Assembly (NCBI RefSeq): GCF_027596085.1
Contig: NC_072451.1
Location: 1,546,877-1,610,876 of the forward strand
Origin: Anoplopoma fimbria
Lineage: Eukaryota > Chordata > Actinopteri > Perciformes > Anoplopomatidae
DNA length: 64,000 nucleotides
Reading direction: 5' to 3'
Below are positions 47,450 to 60,946 of this stretch, piece by piece; position 1 is the first letter of the stretch, and every line of letters starts with the position of its first letter. The notes under the pieces are model-generated. The model did not search any database. It had not been told where the DNA came from and saw nothing but the letters and a program-made list of their open reading frames with translations. The position numbers were made by a program, and so were the translations under genes.

Positions 47450-47482
47450 AAGATAATCCTTTATTAGTCCCGCAGCGGGGAA
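47450..47482. repeat. Short fish-repeat tail (cctttattagtcccgcagcgg)
   Basis: ataagataatcctttattag followed by tcccgcagcgggg matches a 3' tail that I recall from many teleost retroelements. Only this short piece is present. Confidence 0.35.
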
Positions 47483-47943
47483 AGCGGACATCGTGGCTCA
47501 GGGAGAGCGTTCGCTAAGTCTCAGAAAGTGACCCTGATGTTATTTATGTTCTCAGTATTTTTTCATGGACTAAATGTAACCTTTGCTGTACATTAACTGC
47601 CACTAGATGACTTTACTGCCAACGCTCTCCCATTGTTTGTAGTACATCTGCAGAAAAAGTGCACACCTGTTGGCGATCTTGTTCTAAAGGCACGATGGGA
47701 AAGTCACATGTTTGTAATCTACCTCCCCTACTGACTCATGAGAACAGATCAACAGAACCACAAGTGGCTTTTTTTAACATGTTGTATATCTTTGACATCC
47801 AGACAACACAGTCACACTCCCATTTAATGAAAGCAAATATCTCAATAAGACACACAACTTAAAACACATACACACTATAAAAAAAAGCACACTCCTATAT
47901 ATATACAAGCAAACAAGGCCAAGCCGAGAGAGAAGCATTAGCG

Positions 47944-47966
47944 CACACACACACACACACACACAC
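47944..47966. repeat. (CA)n microsatellite, short
   Basis: 11 units; comparable short arrays at 49563-49582 and 50708-50730. Confidence 0.95.
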
Positions 47967-48082
47967 TTCAAATCCAACTAGCAGTTTTCCAGCACATTAA
48001 ACCTTCATTTCAGCCACATTTAGCCTGAGAGTCGTGGAGTTTTATAGCAAGCTGGACGGACTGCCTGGTGGGGAACACACAC

Positions 48083-48253
<171 letters not shown>

Positions 48254-51200
48254 TTAATTTTTCCCATTAGGCCCTTTACATAAACGTGCAGACATTTACT
48301 TCAAATTACAGCTCGTGTCAGCCCGGGGCTAATGTGTGTACACACGGTAATGGGGGGGTAATAAAGGTCAAAGGGCAGGAAGAAGGGGGTGGGGTGGGGG
48401 GAGTTGTGGAATGAGTGTGTGTGGGGAGGATGTGGGAATGTGTGGATGAAACACAGACAGTAAGAAGCGATGGGAAAGTAAAACAGATAGATGGGAGCAG
48501 CTTCAGCGAGGCTCATGGGAGAAAAGGCTCCGTTGTGAGTTCCGTGTGTAAACCGTCAGAGAGTCCTCCACTCTTCTCTCATTACGGCTCAGTTCAGCAG
48601 GAACAGCCGAGTCAGCAAACGCCCCTTTTCCTCCTCCAGGACCGTTCCCGAGGACACCACAGAAGAAGAAGAAGAACCCCCCCCCCTTCACTTTCCAACC
48701 CCATGTGGCTTTTACAGCCCATGTGGTTCTTATTACGCGGTGATCAGTTGGGCTGCAGTGCGCACCGTAAAATGCGGTAGGGCCTCAAAATCTTTAGCCC
48801 ATCTTGATGTCACCGAGAGAGGTAGAAACAATCCGAGATAATCACCGATGTCATGAATAAAAGCAGTATGACGGAGGTCTGTAGCGTATCACACTTTGAC
48901 GTAGAGATTTTTGGTAACTTTACACTTCCACGTACGTTTCGTGATTCAAAATTCTCTGAAGTAACACCATTTTTTGACAAGTTCTTGGTCGTATTTTGTA
49001 CATTTCCATTGTCGCTCCTTCTCCTCAGAATGCAATTATCCGAACATTATGTTTCTACAACACTGACAACTGAAAAAAAACGTCTAATTTCCTATTATCA
49101 AATTATATCAAACACAAGCAGACGCTGAATTCATTTGCATTTCAATATTTTCTACACAGTATACAAATGATGAATGTATGAAGTAATCTGCGTGTACATA
49201 CATCTATATGCAGATGACTACATTGTAATGATAATGATAAAAAAAAAACTGCTTGCTGGGAAGAAGATGATAAGAGAAATGAAAACATGAATGACAAGAA
49301 AACAGACTAAACATCAGCTTTTGTATGTTTCCTTTTTCTATACAATGGAGGTGGAAGTGCTGTATTGTAGAGCTTAGACGGCTCCGCTGTGACTGACGGC
49401 CTCCCTCAGGACGTCACGCTGCTCCTGTTTGGTGTTTTATTGACTGAATTGTTGTGTGTGTGCTATGAAACAGCCCCGAGTCAGGGCTAATTGCTGAGGT
49501 TTGTTGACAAGCGCGGCCTCTGACCCTGCCTACCATGGGAGAATGGTTGCCACCTACCATCTCACACACACACACACACACACTCAGAAAAAAGGTGGCG
49601 TCCAATCAGCAGGGTCGGTCTACCCTGAGGAAAACAGGATGTGTACACAGAGACGCGGGTGTTGATTGGCCTGTGAAACTGTGTCAATAAAAGCCAGAAG
49701 GTTCACACAATTTAAAATGAATAAAAAAATATATATTTCTTGACTTAAAGCTCAGCTCTGTGCAGTTGGATTTTAGTTGCTAAAATTATTTTACAAATGA
49801 TTAGTTAATAAACTATTCATCGGGACATTATATGCTAAACATGACATGCTGTGATGTTGTCAAAATAACCCAAATGTGAAGAAAAGCAAGCAGATATGAG
49901 TGAGACACGCTGTGATCATTAAAATCAGTTATTTTCTTTTATTAGTTAATTGATACTTCGCTAAGTCCCGCCCTCAAACGCAGACTGGTCAAATAATAGC
50001 GTCGACCAGCTGTTCATTTTCAGGCTGGTTCAGTGGATTTGGAGCTAGTCATGGTTTAACGTTGTGCAATAGTGATGCTCGTTACTCGGAGAGGTTGGAA
50101 GGAGACATACGTTTCTAAAATGTGACGTTTCTCGACAAAAACCTGTGGTGCCAACGTAAGTAGATTACATTAGCATATCTCGAATATAAAATTAGCATGT
50201 CTACGCTAAGGCAGCTACTAAAAGTAGACCCTGTTTTTTTGACCCCGTTTTCACTGCTGAATCAGTTCGACATGTTGGATTTTTCCTCCAAACTGTACAT
50301 CCCTCTGTCTGCTTCTCTCTGAAATCAATTTTCCACTTTTAATAAAATTAGATAGTAATAATGCAGGGAGTGCAGTTAGTGACAGTGTGGTCTCCATGGT
50401 AACGTAGATCCGACAGCTTGACAGAGTATCCACGGAGGGCTGAGATGTAGGGAAGGGTCCATCTATTAATTGACTAAGTGCTTTATGATCCACTGTTGTG
50501 CAATAAATGGAAACCTTTTTTTCCCCCATTTTTTGACCCAAGCTTGTTAAGGAAGCGGGCAGCAGGTACACACAGGTATATGTATACACACCTGTGCAAA
50601 GTGTGCATGTGTGTGTGTGTTTATGTGAGATAATACACATGGATGGATGTGTGAGTGTGTGAGTGTAAAACTCACTTTTTAAAATCGATATTTGTTCACT
50701 TTTCTTGCACACACACACACACACACACACTAGAGCCAAGCCCAAAAAAGGAAAAAACAATAATTGAAAAGTAAATTACAATGGAAAGTGTGAGTCAGTC
50801 CACTTTTCAGCCATCACTTGCAGCTCATAAATCATCATCATAACTCCGGCTAGAACAATACGCTGGCAGCCGGGCCAGAGGGAGGGAACCAAAGGTCTCT
50901 CAAAGGGGAATTAATCCCTCGGGTGTGTGTTGGTGGGGGGGATTCAGAAAGCACCACATCAGTGATCTCCTGGACTTATTTCATCAGAAATCCTCGAGCG
51001 GTACGGCCGTCCAAAAATCAAAGAAATTACAGTTGCCTCAGCTCTGGTTACAAACCCCAAAACATAAATCTTCCCAAACTGCTTCGTCCGTCTATCCACC
51101 GTTTGATTTATCCCCCTCGCCACATGAAATAATGTCAAGTCATTACAATTTTCACGCAGAATTATGTTACATCAATAGACCGCATTTTCCCCCGGTGTCG

Positions 51201-53779
51201 AGCTCCACACTGTTTGTGTTCTTTCATATGATTTACTGAATGTGAACCGCATTATCAATAACGGGAGACATAAAGGGAAAAAGAGAAGGACTGATTATTT
51301 GAACAGGGGGAAATTTACTCGTCACACACAGTAGGACAAGAGGAAAATGTTCCAAGTGTTAAGGCCTGCCTCACATGAGTGATGATTGAATGATGTTCAT
51401 TAACAATTTTAGAAACAACAGCTACTAATGATAATTTAGATTTTGAATTGATCCGACAGTTATTTTTCCTGAATGAATCTATTAATCTTTGTGTTGTCAA
51501 ATGGGAACAATATGGAAAAATGCTCGCAAGTTCTTTTTGGTTTGTCTTAACAAAAGTCCAAAACCTAAAAATATTACATTTACCATCACAAAAGCTTTAA
51601 AAGCTCAGAGTATCTAATCAGACTGTTCATCACTGACCTTCTTGTATATATATTTGGAATGTCCCATTTGGCCTTTAAGTCAAAGCTGTAATTATAATTT
51701 GAGGAGTTGGGCAATACAAATAACATTTACTTGACTCTGTTGAAGCTTTAAATTCATATGGCAACAATAACTATTACTTATGTCTTTATTTAGCCTTTAT
51801 TTCATGTGCTGCAGGTGGACAAGTACAGATAATGAATCTCTAGAGTCTGTTATTGTCCCAGCTACTCCCATATAAAAGCACCAACAAAACGTAGAAGGTT
51901 ATCCCAGAAATACAAAGAATTTTTTGAAGACATTGTCTTTGCACCAGTGTCACAAAGATGAACTCCCATGTGTATATTATGCTTTGTAAACAAAGATGAC
52001 CCTGATTCTGGAAACCCAAATCCTCCAGACTTGGCATGCACTAAACCAGGCCCGTGCCAGGGAATGAGAGGGGCAAAAACAGCCGCAGTCAGCAGAAAGC
52101 AGGGAAGTAACCACTTGACTTTCGCCTACACAGCTGTGTAATCCAAAACATGTTGTCCAGACTCTCCTCTTAGGTCAAAGAAACTGCAGCCCAGGACATT
52201 TTTCCCTCGGTTACATGCTTCGGGAACTTTGAATAAAGTGCAGCCGGGCTTTTTTTTTTTTTTTCACCTAAAAACGACACCCATCAAAACCTCTGAAATC
52301 AGCCGGCCGCAGACCAAAAAAGCCACAGAGTGCAGACAGGCAATGACCGATGTTACCCTCGGGTCAGCCCGGCACGCTGTTTATGTGAGGAGTTCAGTAT
52401 CAAAATGACAGAAAGGAAAAAAAACTAGAGACGCCATTAAAAAATCATTTGTAACGGATGGTTGCTAACGTTAGATGACGACATGATAAAGAAACTCCGC
52501 AGACAGGACTTCTTACATTTTATGGTTTGGAAAAATGGACTGGAACATGGTTATTATACTTAGCCAGTTTGGTTCTCTCATTACAAATCTTTTTTCTTTA
52601 TTTACAGGAAATCTCCTGAGAGTAAGACATGGGAGGAATGTGACTCCTGACGGGTTCATTAAAAGGAGGAAAATTGGCTGCATATAAAATCTGTCTGTGA
52701 AAGTCAAACAAAAAAAGTTTGAGAGCTGTGACCAGAGTTATGGTTACATGGTTTTCCCGTTCAATGAGTAACAGGGGGGGGCAGCGAAAGCTATCCATCA
52801 CGGCCACGGAGAGAGAGGAGAAGTGTTTTCTCCTCTTCCATACGTCCACTCTGATTTGTTACCTGAGAGGTTACATGGAAGTGTTCATCATCATTTTTCC
52901 CCACTAATAGCAGTCGGCTGACGGCTGAACAGGCAACGACAGACCGGAGTCACTTAACACTCACTCCATCTCTCCTACTTTATCAACCAGAGTCAAGTTA
53001 ATTGGTTAATGATAATTATAGACTCACTAACTTATGGTAAAGGAGAGGCAGCTCGACATTATGAAGTATCTCAGATTTCCACACATGCAGTGCAGTTTCC
53101 TTCTGCATTTATAAAGCAGAGGCTGATATTGTGTGGCTTAAAATAAAGGCCATTGGTACAAATCAAAGAAGGTTTGTACACTGTCGATTCCTCTTCTTTT
53201 AACCCTTGGTGACTTCTGTACTGCAATGACTATACCTGTCTTTGTGTTCTCATATTGTATTGTATTTATTTGTTGTCGTTTTATCTGTTTTTTTAATATA
53301 ATTATAATTAATAAATGGTAAAATAAACTTTTATTGGAATGTGGTAGGAATGTGCAGATACCCGTTTTTTTCAGACCACGTACAAGTACTTACATTTGGG
53401 TACTTACTCACTTATGTGATTACTTAATAATGCCATTAAAGTGCTAACAATGACTTTGAAAACATGTATTTTCATCATACCGTCCTCCCTTTCTGACTGT
53501 AACTAACTAAATAAACTGTATGAAGCTGTTGCTGACATCTGAACATTTAACTTTGTTTTTTTCCTGTTACAAACAGCATAGTTTGCAACAGGAATGTTGA
53601 AAAATAATAAAAGAATAAAATAATTATTCATAGAAAAAAAGGAAAACAGCTTGTCCCACTTAAGGGAAATCCCACCTTAAGAGAGCCTGTCCTCCTGTTG
53701 TCCCTAGCTTTGGGGACATTTAGCGATAACAAGTACAAGAGCACAATATCGGACCGATACCATATATTGTTTTTGCATG

Positions 53780-54060
53780 TTTAGTACTTTGGGCCCTTCA
53801 GTTCAACTTCATTTTAATGCATTCTGGGGAATATCCTCTCCTGTTTCAACATGTAGGAACATGTACATCCAGTAGGAAATGCTTTTCCCCATTTTGGAGT
53901 GGAAGAACTTGACCTGGCTGCACAGAGCGCCGACCTCAACGCCATCCAACACCTTTGGGTTGAACTGGAGAGTCAACTATGAAGTCTTCTACAATGTTTA
54001 GAGGGAATAAATGCCTGGAAGCTACAACAGTGCAGCTCATACAAAACCATTTCCCTACAA
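53780..54060 (+). pseudogene. Tc1-like transposase relic, C-terminal end
   Basis: At about 53907-53980 one frame reads DLAAQSADLNAIQHLWVELESQL and then a stop. This matches the Tc1/mariner DDE-domain motif (WPAQSPDLNPIEHLWDELERR). ctggggaatatcctctcctg, ttcaacatg and gagtggaagaacttgacctg upstream fit the same family. The frame is broken and lacks the earlier catalytic aspartates, so it is a dead fragment. Confidence 0.7.
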
Positions 54061-54971
54061 AACCAACGGAATCAGAACTGACGTCTGAGTCAACTACATC
54101 CTTCACACTGGCTCACACATTTAGTCTCATCCCGTCCCGTTTCTACATTCAGATGAAATAAGTGCAGAGTGTGCAGTGAGTTCCCTCTATAGCACTCTGA
54201 AGTTTATTTTCTCACGTTGTTGCCTCACTAGTCAGAACATATCAGTCCGATCCACTCACACAGTCCTATCTGCAAGTTTCAGAAAGACACATTTAAAGAC
54301 TTCGGAGAATTTCATTTAAGACCATTTTGACGACCAAAATAAAGGAGGAGAGCTTGCAAAAGCAGATACTTTTTTGGAATATGCAGAGAAGACAAAAAGG
54401 ACAATAGGATATGAAACATTGGCAAATGTATTCACTAATGACATCACACTTGTTTTTCAATATAATCTACATGTATTAACTTCATTTTTTATGAATACAA
54501 GAGCTGAAAAACATGCGTCTAACTGCAACTTTAAATGCCACTAAACACAAAAACAATAAACTTTAACCAGTGTCCAAGAAGGCCAAATAAAATAGTGGAA
54601 AGTCCAAGATGCCAGATTGTCTTTCTCAGACTTTCAAATTGGATTTGACTCATTTCTGTAATCAAATGGGCGTTTTGCAATGACTATTCTGTGTTTCTCT
54701 GTAGAAAATAAAAGAAAAGTTAATCCGAGCAGCCGGCCGAAGGGGCTGTGGTTTGGACGTGTGACAGACGTGACTAAGATTAGCCGAGGCTGCTAGACGA
54801 GCAGCGAAACCCCAAACTCCCACGGAGACCGCTACAGGGAGAGCAAACGGCCGAACACGCCGTGACCTTGGCCTCGCTGAGCTTATAGAGCAGAATCAGA
54901 GACGGAGAGGGAGACGTATCAAATACAGGGGGAGAATAAGCCATGACATCGGCCAGGTGTGAGCTCACCTT

Positions 54972-55071
<100 letters not shown>

Positions 55072-56212
55072 ACCCTCCCATTGGGAAAACACACCTTCTT
55101 ACTCATGTATTCACTCTGACACAAACACAACACAACAATTACGTCCAAGTAAACACAGATTTAGGATCACATGGTAAACGTATTGAGGCCAATCCATTTC
55201 ACTTTAATCCAGACAATAGAAAACATCTGGGAGGGGGGGGGGGCACGGGGGCCTGTTGAGCCGAGTCCAAACTGAAAAACTGAGAACGGCAATCAGGCGG
55301 AGCGGGGAGTGTGGGGGGTTTAGGAGGGGTGAGCAGGGGAGTGAGGCACTGAAGGTGATTTATTTTTCCAAAATGAGCAGAGTGCTGAGTTGTGACTCTT
55401 ATTCCCTGAAAGATGTTGCTCTTGTTACAGCGCTGAGTGCTGAACTTCCACCGCTGGAACTCTTCTGAACTTTGGCTCCGCGCCCCCGAAGGAGGAGCAG
55501 TTTACAGCCATGCCAGGAAGTTAAAATGGGATGACTGACCTCAGAGGGAAAAAGTGCTGGCGAATATAGTTTTTTTTTAACCTACACAAACATGTATTTT
55601 TTTAGGGGGATCTTCAGCTTTGTTTATACTCGCTTGTAGTGTGAACGGAGGCGTTAATACTTGATTTGCTGTTCGCTGCATTATTCTCAGAAACGCCCGA
55701 GGGTGCACAAACAAAATGAACTGTGAAGAGTCAAAAAGAACGAGTGTAACCAAGAGATATGCCCATAGACTGAAGGTGTAACCAACAGAAACCCATAAAT
55801 CAACTACCCAAATGTCAAGGAGGTATTTTAATGATTTGTAAACTCATATCTCATATTCATCGACTACTTTATAGCCTTTATACAGGCCCTGTATAGAAAT
55901 AAGTCAATTATTAAAAGCATTATAAAGAAACAAAGGTTGAATATCCTTTAAACAATCTGATCTGGCTGCAAAATATTCACGCAAATGTAGATTTTTTAAG
56001 ACATCCTGTTTCTAAAGCATTAAAAAGCAAATTGCTCTTCTTTGTATAATCCCTGGACATGTAAATAGTGATTTTAATCAGTCAACTATTTGTGACAGTC
56101 ATGTGATTGTGCGCCAAGTTACAAAAGTTTAGAGGTGCGACCATTTTTTTTGCCAAGACCTCGACCGATACCGCTCTCATGTCTGTATGCACATAAAGCT
56201 AGAGCGAGTGAG

Positions 56213-56262
56213 CAATTAGCTTAGCTTAGCATCGAGACTGCAAGGGGAACAGCTAGCCTGTA
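56213..56262. repeat. Fragment of a common fish repeat (ttagcttagcttagcat)
   Basis: attagcttagcttagcatcg, agactgcaaggggaacag and ctagcctgt match a stretch that I recall as very abundant in percomorph genomes. Only about 50 bp is clear. Confidence 0.5.
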
Positions 56263-56309
56263 CTATTGGAGGATGAAAGTAATACAATTGTTCTTTAGTG
56301 GCTCCCACT

Positions 56310-56644
56310 TAGGGCTGAAGGATTTTGAAAAAAGTATCTAATTGCAAATGTTTTTCACTGGCAAGATGATTTGTGATATTCATTTTTTAATATCACTCTT
56401 ATTTTCATATTTAGACAAACATATGAAAGTGTTATGGTGTGATTATTAGGGGGATCTATTCCAAACAAAGATGTTTTCTTAAGTCTGTCGAATATGATGT
56501 GTATGTCATCTCTGCAACATTATATTTGATTTAAAACGGAATTTAGACACACAAATTTTAACAAATATTGCACCTTTTGCAATTTTGAAATCCTAGTTAT
56601 GCCATTTTATTTACAATAAACTTTTCATTAATCGTGCAGCCTCA
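56310..56644. mobile_element. hAT-type MITE with 8-bp target duplication
   Basis: The exact 8-mer CTCCCACT lies at 56302-56309 and again at 56645-56652. The intervening 335 bp starts TAGGGCTGAAGGATT and ends AATCGTGCAGCCTCA, which is an imperfect inverted repeat (TGAGGCTGCACGATT when reversed). An 8-bp duplication with short inverted repeats is the signature of hAT elements. The 'gggctg...gattaatcg' ends match a fish family that I recall. It is AT-rich inside and has no coding. Confidence 0.8.
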
Positions 56645-56933
56645 CTCCCACTGAGGAGATTTGTCTTAGACTGAGGTTGAAATTAAACCAGTCATTTCCG
56701 CTTTTCTGCTTTCGCCTCAGCCTTTATTGTCATTTATAAAAGAATAAAAAAAAATAAAAAAGCCTTGTTCTCAAGTTAGCCCCGTCTGCTCGTCCACTTA
56801 GCCGCTAACGTGATGATTCTGGATATTGGAGCTTTACAAAACTCGGTTAAGGAGTTCCCACCTTCTGCTTCAGCACAGTGAAGAAGTGTGTTTAATACAA
56901 GCTGCTGAAAGCTGATGGATGTGGGTACAGCAG

Positions 56934-57088
<155 letters not shown>

Positions 57089-57164
57089 TATTTCCCATGC
57101 CCCAGTAACAGATATTGCACTGTTAACCCATTTGTGAAACCTTTGTAAGAGGAGATTGTTCTGT

Positions 57165-57285
57165 GTCCTGATAGGTAGAGGAAGGTAATAACGGTGCCGA
57201 AGGGTACAGGTTCAATTCCCACTGAGGTCGCCAACGCTAAAAATAAATGCACTCAAGTCACTGTGGGTGTTGTTCAAATTTAGTT
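57165..57285 (+). repeat. Possible tRNA-derived SINE relic
   Basis: ataggtagaggaagg resembles a pol III A box and ggttcaattccc matches a B box about 30 bp later. The following aaatgcactcaagtcactgt resembles the tail domain of fish V-type SINEs (gtaagtcgctttggat). It is not a functional tRNA, since no acceptor stem or anticodon arm can be drawn. Confidence 0.45.
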
Positions 57286-57424
57286 TCAAATGAAATCCTT
57301 AAATTGGCTTCAACTAAACCGATAAACTATTTATGCCTCGCAAACTTTTTAATCAACCATCAAACTTTTTCGGTCTTGAAAAAAAAAAAAAAAAAAATCC
57401 TAGGGGTTGTTATCATGAATTATT

Positions 57425-57428
<4 letters not shown>

Positions 57429-57461
<33 letters not shown>
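57429..57461. repeat. (AAT)n trinucleotide repeat
   Basis: About 11 units, the only sizeable trinucleotide array here. Confidence 0.95.
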
Positions 57462-57596
57462 GTACTATTTCAAAAGATATTGTGTAAAAATCTAGGGATG
57501 TATAAATTATTTCATAAACGTTATGAAATAGAATGATTTGGTAAATTATAAAATAATGCAAAAATAAATAAATTCTAGGACAAAGTCACTGCCAAA

Positions 57597-57601
<5 letters not shown>

Positions 57602-57666
<65 letters not shown>
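57602..57666. repeat. (TA)n microsatellite
   Basis: 32 units. Confidence 0.97.
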
Positions 57667-57669
<3 letters not shown>

Positions 57670-58317
57670 GAAGGGTTTTTTTCAATACATGAGTGTAAAT
57701 ATTATTTAAAATATGTTTTTAAGTTCACCGTATAAAAAGCTAAAAAAGGAGATGTGTTTATATTGATGAGCTCAAATAATGGAACAACACATTATGGAAT
57801 GTGTAACTCACTTTTGGTTTTCTCAGGATTGTTTAGAAAGCTATTTTTACGGGTTACAAGTGTGAATAAAATAGATTTTTTAGCCTAATTGATAGGAATG
57901 CAGGATAGACATTTATATAAACACATGCTACTTCTGCCTGAGCCTACTACTGCTGCTAAATGTCCTCTAATTAACACCACTGTATTAGTCTAACGATGGC
58001 GCTCTGAAGGACAAAGTCAGACTCTTCACCTAGCATCGTGTCATCACTCCTCCCGCTACAGTCATGGAGATAAGGTTAGGGAACAAAAGAGTATCCCTTT
58101 AAATGAATCGCTAACCAAACACACGTGTGTACTTATGTGTGTGTGTGGTGTGTGTGTGTGTGTGTGAGGCCGGGCTGGTTAGCTAGCACCACTAATGAGC
58201 GCCATACATCACATGCTATCAGGGCTAATCACACAGAAGGCTATATTTAGCTTCAATTAACTGTTTTCCGTGGGACCAATCAACACTTAGCAGGCGACAC
58301 CGCCGCTGTTAATGTGA

Positions 58318-58319
<2 letters not shown>

Positions 58320-58401
<82 letters not shown>
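58320..58401. repeat. (GT)n microsatellite
   Basis: 41 units; a short imperfect TG run lies at 58140-58166. Confidence 0.98.
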
Positions 58402-58403
<2 letters not shown>

Positions 58404-59159
58404 GTTTATGTTTAATTAAGTAGGACAACCTGTGTATATGAACATAAGGGCTTAGTAGCTTTTGGAAGGAAACAGAAGCCATCACCATGAACTCGTGCAG
58501 CAGAAATAATTTGGTTCAAGTTTAGTTTAAACTCGGTCAACTGGGCTCCAGAGACAGAAAGTAAGCTTATTGCTGTTGTTGGCTTTATTGTTGTATATGT
58601 AATAGATATTAAACAAAACAAATCAAGCGTCATGGTTAAAGGTTATGTTAAATAACCAACCTTTTTCATTAAAATCAGGAACATATAAGCTCTTTAATTA
58701 GGAGCAATTCAACATTTGTGTTATTATTGTTTTCACTGTAGCGTTGACATTCTATATGCAGCATGTTTTGTTGTTACTGCCTCTAGCTTTCATAAAACAC
58801 AGCCGGACATAACTTTATCTCGGATATCTTTGGAGTCATTTCTTCCCCTTTAGCTGCTAAATAACAGTTTCAGCATTTCAGACATCAATGTTAAAGGATT
58901 GTTTTCTTTTGTCTTTTCATAAATTAGTCTGAAATTAAATTCCAAGTTCCAAAAAAAAGCTGTTTTCTTTGCTTTAAAATTCTTCAAACTGTAATTCCCT
59001 CAGTGTCACTCTCACAAATCACCCACTCCAGAGCACAAGCTGTACTAACGTTACCCAAACATGACCCTGTATTCTACTGTATTGTCGGCCACAGGTCTTG
59101 TTTTTATGCTGTGTCTGTTTAAGAACAACAACAACAAAGATATTCATCTGACCTCCATG

Positions 59160-59380
59160 ACACAACAGATACAACGAATAGAGGGCAAGGGGACAGAGGG
59201 AGGAAAGAAAATAGGAGGAGAGATGGAGGGCAGAAGGAAAGGAGAGAAGGTAGGGTTGATGAGAGGAAGATGTATAAATATAGAGGGAATAGGTCAGAGA
59301 GGGGAGAAAGAAAAAGGAAGGAGGAGGTATAAAAAGGACAAGGAGAAAGGAGATGATGCTTTTAGCCAGGGAAAGTAGGT
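59160..59380. repeat. Purine-rich (GA) low-complexity tract
   Basis: About 220 bp with long runs of only G and A (for example 59190-59255). Confidence 0.85.
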
Positions 59381-60177
59381 GAAAGGATGCAAGAGGCCAG
59401 ACCAATCCTCCATGAGAAAGACTTGGCGGAGGGCAGCGGGCTTTCAGGGCGGAGCCAACTGAGCTGTTTCTCCACAGAGTCTGGCTCAGAGGCTCAGAAC
59501 ACTGTGAACTGGACCGCTTCACCCTCTCTCTGCCGGGAATGGTCCTGTCACTCCTTTGGCCTGGACGGGTGGTGCTGTTCAGAAGGGGTTAGTGTAGCGT
59601 GAGTTCAAGTGTGTGCGTGTGTGAGAGAGTGTGTGTGTGAGAGAGTGTGTGTGGGTGTAGCAACACAGCTGGCAAGGCTCTAGCTGGCTCCAGCATCGGG
59701 GCTTTTACTGTTGCACAATGAAACGGCCGTCAGTCCAGAAGAATACGCTCCTTTTTTAGCAATAAATCAGCAGAAATAAAGAAGTTGGGAATGGGAAATG
59801 AGGGGGGGGAGAAAGAAGGGGGTGATGGGAAATGGGAGGGGCAGGAAGGAGGTTGACGTTTCATGAGAAGTAAAAGACTGAGTAAGATGGACAGATATTA
59901 TACGGTCTGTATTTCTTATTAAAGGCTTCTATTCTAAAAAAAAAAAAAAAAAAAAGGCAAATCCATAATTCTCCCATGACTCCTCACGATTAAGTCTGCG
60001 TGCTTCTAACCAGTAAATATGTTGTTATGGTATTTCACTGTGCATTGAAAAAACTTATATATCCATCATTACTGATGTTACGATCCATCAGAGAGACACT
60101 TTAATCCATAAAGTCCCGACGTTGATGGAGCTACAAACTTTGGCCTAACTCAAGACATTTACAGCCCAATAAATATA

Positions 60178-60200
60178 TAATATATATATATATATATATA
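60178..60200. repeat. (TA)n microsatellite beside the Harbinger-type element
   Basis: 11 units ending 6 bp before the TTA target site; a short (TA) array also lies at 61310-61325. Confidence 0.95.
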
Positions 60201-60208
60201 AAGCTTTA

Positions 60209-60946
60209 TGCCGTGTTCACACCGAAAGCGAAGCGAATATTCGCAACGCGTCAGTTTACTCGCAGGTTCATTTGTGTATATTTGCTTTGTTCGCACTAGA
60301 CGCGCCGCAGAGGGGGAGGGGCTTATCTCCATGGAAACCGTTGTCAACTCATCCATTTATTTCCGCCATCAACCATGCAAGATATAACCATAAATAACTA
60401 CTATATCTGCTTTATACTTGTTGTGGCAGTCCCAGATGTCCCGGGAAACTAAACGCCGTCTTGTCTGGTTCATAACATCATCCGGTGGCGCCGTATTCAC
60501 TGAATCCAGCGAGCCACCCGTCGGCTGGTTTACTACAGCTGTATGGACCGAAAATAAACCATTTTACTGTGATTTAATTGCAATAAATGTACAAAAAGGG
60601 ACGCCGAAATGACAACACAGTGATGGTGGTTTGTAAAAAGTCTGAATTCATGTTTTGTTAGTTCTCTCTGCAGGACGACAAGGAAATTACTTTTAAAATG
60701 CTTGTTTTCTGAACGGAGCTCGGGTCGATGACGGAGTGACAGGAAGTGAATCTCAACGCTGATTGGCTGTCGCAACATAGCGTCATGCAAATTGTTCCCG
60801 AATGATGCGAATTTCGCAATTTCGCCTCATTCGCGACGCAAAGCCTCGAGTTCGCGTCTCCTCGCGTATATTCGCATCTGTGCATTGACTTTACATGGAA
60901 ACTGAACGCGCGAAACATTCGCTTCGCTTTTGGTGTGAACATGGCA
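60209..60946. mobile_element. PIF/Harbinger-type non-autonomous element
   Basis: The element (738 bp) starts TGCCGTGTTCACACCGAAAG and ends in the inverted form ...TTTTGGTGTGAACATGGCA, with gcgaagcgaa/ttcgcttcgc continuing the inverted repeat on both sides. It is flanked by TTA at 60206-60208 and 60947-60949, the 3-bp duplication of PIF/Harbinger transposons. The inner sequence has further sub-terminal inverted words (attcgc, tcgcgt). No transposase is encoded. Confidence 0.85.

Noticed and set aside
50251..50760. 169-residue minus-strand frame
   Set aside because: It includes a microsatellite, has no recognised domain and has no conserved splice context in pard3.
57165..57245. Functional tRNA gene
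   Set aside because: A-box and B-box words exist but no cloverleaf can be drawn; a SINE-like relic is more likely.
59019..59522. 167-residue minus-strand frame
   Set aside because: Its Ser/Leu/Pro-rich content comes from the reverse of a purine tract; no domain or homologue is recognised.
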